A stretch of 7,905 nt of DNA from NCBI GenBank assembly GCA_002695185.1, contig NZOF01000200.1, positions 3,238-11,142 on the forward strand. The letters run 5' to 3'. Shown here in pieces: positions 6,012-7,905 of this stretch. Below the pieces are notes generated by a model. It worked only from the letters and a program-made list of their open reading frames with translations, was not told the origin of the DNA and searched no databases. The translations under genes and the position numbers were made by a program. This DNA is from Erythrobacter sp. GTDB lineage: Bacteria; Pseudomonadota; Alphaproteobacteria; Sphingomonadales; Sphingomonadaceae. The stretch's first letter is position 1. Each line of letters begins with the position of its first letter.

Positions 6012-7904
6012 ATGGATATGAACGATACAGTCTTTACCTTCGGCGGAAATGCCCCGCATACGAATGCGCGACAGAAGGACAAGACCGTCACTGGCGGCAA
6101 GGGTGCCAATCTTGCGGAAATGGCCAGCATCGGCCTGCCGGTTCCCCCGGGCTTCACCATCGCGACCGAGGAATGCCTCAAGTATCTGGCGGGCGGCAGC
6201 GACTTTTCCGAGAAGATGCGCGCCGATGTGGCGCAGGCGCTCTCCCATGTGGAAGCGACCGTGGGCAAGGACTTCGGCGACGCGGCCGATCCTTTGCTCG
6301 TGTCCGTTCGGTCCGGCGCGGCGGTTTCCATGCCCGGCATGATGGATACCGTGCTGAACCTCGGCCTCAATGACGAGACGGTGAAAGGCCTCGCGAAGAC
6401 TTCGGATGACGAACGGTTCGCCTGGGACAGCTATCGCCGTTTCATCCAGATGTATGGCGATGTGGTGCTGGGTGTCGATCACGGGCTTTTCGAAGAAGCG
6501 CTTGAGATCGCCAAAGAAGACAATGGCTATTACGCCGATACGGAACTCAGCGCCGAGCAATGGAAGACGCTCGTCGCCGAGTATAAATCCATCGTCGAGC
6601 AGGAACTGGGCAAGCCTTTCCCGCAAGACCCTATCGAGCAATTGTGGGGCGCGATCAGCGCCGTGTTCGATAGCTGGGACACCGAACGAGCCAAGGTCTA
6701 TCGCCGCCTGAACGACATTCCGCATGACATGGGCACGGCGGTCAACGTGCAGGCGATGGTGTTCGGCAATATGGGCGACACCAGCGCCACCGGCGTGGCC
6801 TTCACCCGCGATCCTTCGACCGGCGAGAAAGCCTATTACGGCGAATGGCTGGTCAATGCGCAGGGTGAAGACGTGGTCGCAGGTATTCGTACGCCGCAAT
6901 ATCTCACAAGGGCGCGCCGCGAGGATGCAGGCGCCGACAAGCCGAGCATGGAAGAAGCCATGCCCGATGCCTTTGCCGAACTGGCGCATGTCTTCGAACT
7001 GCTCGAGAAGCATTACACCGATATGCAGGACATCGAGTTCACCGTTCAGCAGGGCAAGCTCTGGCTGCTGCAAACCCGCACCGGGAAACGCACTGCCAAG
7101 GCCGCTCTGAAAATGGCGGTCGATATGGTGGGCGAGGGGCTGATCGACGAAAAGACCGCGATCCTGCGGGTCGATCCTATGGCTCTCGACCAGCTGCTAC
7201 ACCCCACGCTCGATCCCGATGCGCCCCGCGATGTGTTGACCACCGGCCTTCCGGCATCGCCAGGCGCGGCCAGCGGGAAGATCGTGCTCGACGCCGATAC
7301 TGCAGAACTGTGGGCCGGGCGGGGCGAGAAGGTCATTCTCGTCCGTATCGAAACCAGCCCGGAAGATATTCACGGCATGCACGCCGCCACCGGCATTCTG
7401 ACGGCGCGCGGCGGGATGACCAGCCATGCTGCCGTTGTGGCGCGTGGGATGGGACGTCCCTGCGTCTCCGGGGCGTCGCAGGTTTCGATTGCGCGTGAAG
7501 GCCGCACTTTAACCATCGGAAATCGCGAACTTAAGGAAGGCGACGTCATCACGCTTGATGGCGGCAATGGGCAGATCATGGCCGGTGAGGTTGCCACCAT
7601 CGAGCCGGAACTCGCCGGTGATTTCGGGACGCTGATGGACTGGGCCGACAAGCACCGCCGCATGCGCGTGCGAACCAACGCGGAAACCGAAAACGATTGC
7701 CGCATGGCGCGCCAGTTCGGGGCCGAAGGCATCGGCCTGTGCCGTACCGAGCATATGTTCTTCGATGCCGACCGCATCAGCGCCGTGCGCCAGATGATCC
7801 TGGCCGACAATGAGGCAGGCCGCCGTGCCGCGCTCGAAAAACTGCTGCCCGAACAGCGCGCCGATTTCGTCAAGATCTTCGAGGTGATGGCGGGCCTGCC
7901 GTGA
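6012..7904 (+). pseudogene. ppdK: Pyruvate, phosphate dikinase, interrupted by an apparent frameshift or truncated at the window end
   Basis: Pyruvate, phosphate dikinase interconverts pyruvate, ATP and Pi with PEP, AMP and PPi, feeding gluconeogenesis or glycolysis. The 630 visible residues cover the nucleotide-binding and swivelling domains: GGKGANLAEM (28-37), VSVRSGAAVSMPGMMDT (97-113), a QTRTGKRT stretch, and the phosphohistidine motif GGMTSHAAVVARG with His472 and the regulatory-type Thr470. The PEP/pyruvate barrel then begins (RRMRVRTNAETENDCRMARQ; EGIGLCRTEHMFF). Family members are about 870-900 residues. Here the frame stops at TGA (7902-7904) directly after FEVMAGLP, where homologues continue PVTIRLLDPPLHEF. 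One extra G (CCGGTGA) would restore the frame. The barrel with its catalytic Cys is not encoded in frame. Only one base follows the stop, so true mutation, sequencing error and contig edge cannot be separated. Starts at 6012 and 6018 are both possible; GGGA at 6009-6012 favours 6018. Confidence 0.85.
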
Positions 7905-7905
7905 A

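Noticed and set aside
5988..7073. A 361-codon minus-strand frame opposite ppdK
   Set aside because: It is antisense to well-conserved ppdK sequence, lacks family features, and is explained by codon bias.

Overview
The window looks like chromosomal core DNA of a Sphingomonadales alphaproteobacterium, probably Erythrobacteraceae (Erythrobacter/Qipengyuania/Altererythrobacter-like). That placement is an inference from four things: high GC with strong third-position GC; a split glycyl-tRNA synthetase (glyQ and glyS) followed by ppdK; a UrcA-family gene; and a dispersed repeat whose translation contains the 'HCERSEAIH' / '[10 protein letters not shown]' signature often seen in these genomes.

Left half, all on the minus strand. 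Positions 1-446 hold most of a CTC-type ribosomal protein L25 gene (rplY), which runs off the left edge. Upstream of it lies a TraB/GumN-family lipoprotein gene (603-1517) with a good hairpin terminator between the two. Next is a translationally coupled pair, a four-helix membrane protein (1792-2178) and a small XRE-type regulator that starts at TTG (1598-1795). A secreted UrcA-family protein (2245-2571) comes last, with a recognisable sigma-70-like promoter at 2643-2671.

Right half, all on the plus strand. A 194-base divergent intergenic region rich in short repeats separates urcA from glyQ (2766-3665), glyS (3799-5955) and ppdK (6012-7904, interrupted). glyQ and glyS encode the two subunits of the tetrameric glycyl-tRNA synthetase. 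ppdK encodes pyruvate, phosphate dikinase, which interconverts pyruvate and PEP. The close spacing suggests one operon, though a repeat box before ppdK may allow separate control.

No new multi-gene defence or mobile system is visible; the content is mostly housekeeping. The points most worth a second look are: (i) a 102-base palindromic repeat between glyQ and glyS that lies inside an open 46-codon frame overlapping both neighbours by ATGA; (ii) a TGA stop in ppdK exactly where the conserved PEP-binding domain should continue, explained by loss of one G; (iii) a drop in GC3 in the last part of glyS; and (iv) short repeats at 21-base spacing between urcA and glyQ. The long antisense frames opposite glyS, ppdK and the TraB/GumN gene are high-GC shadows.
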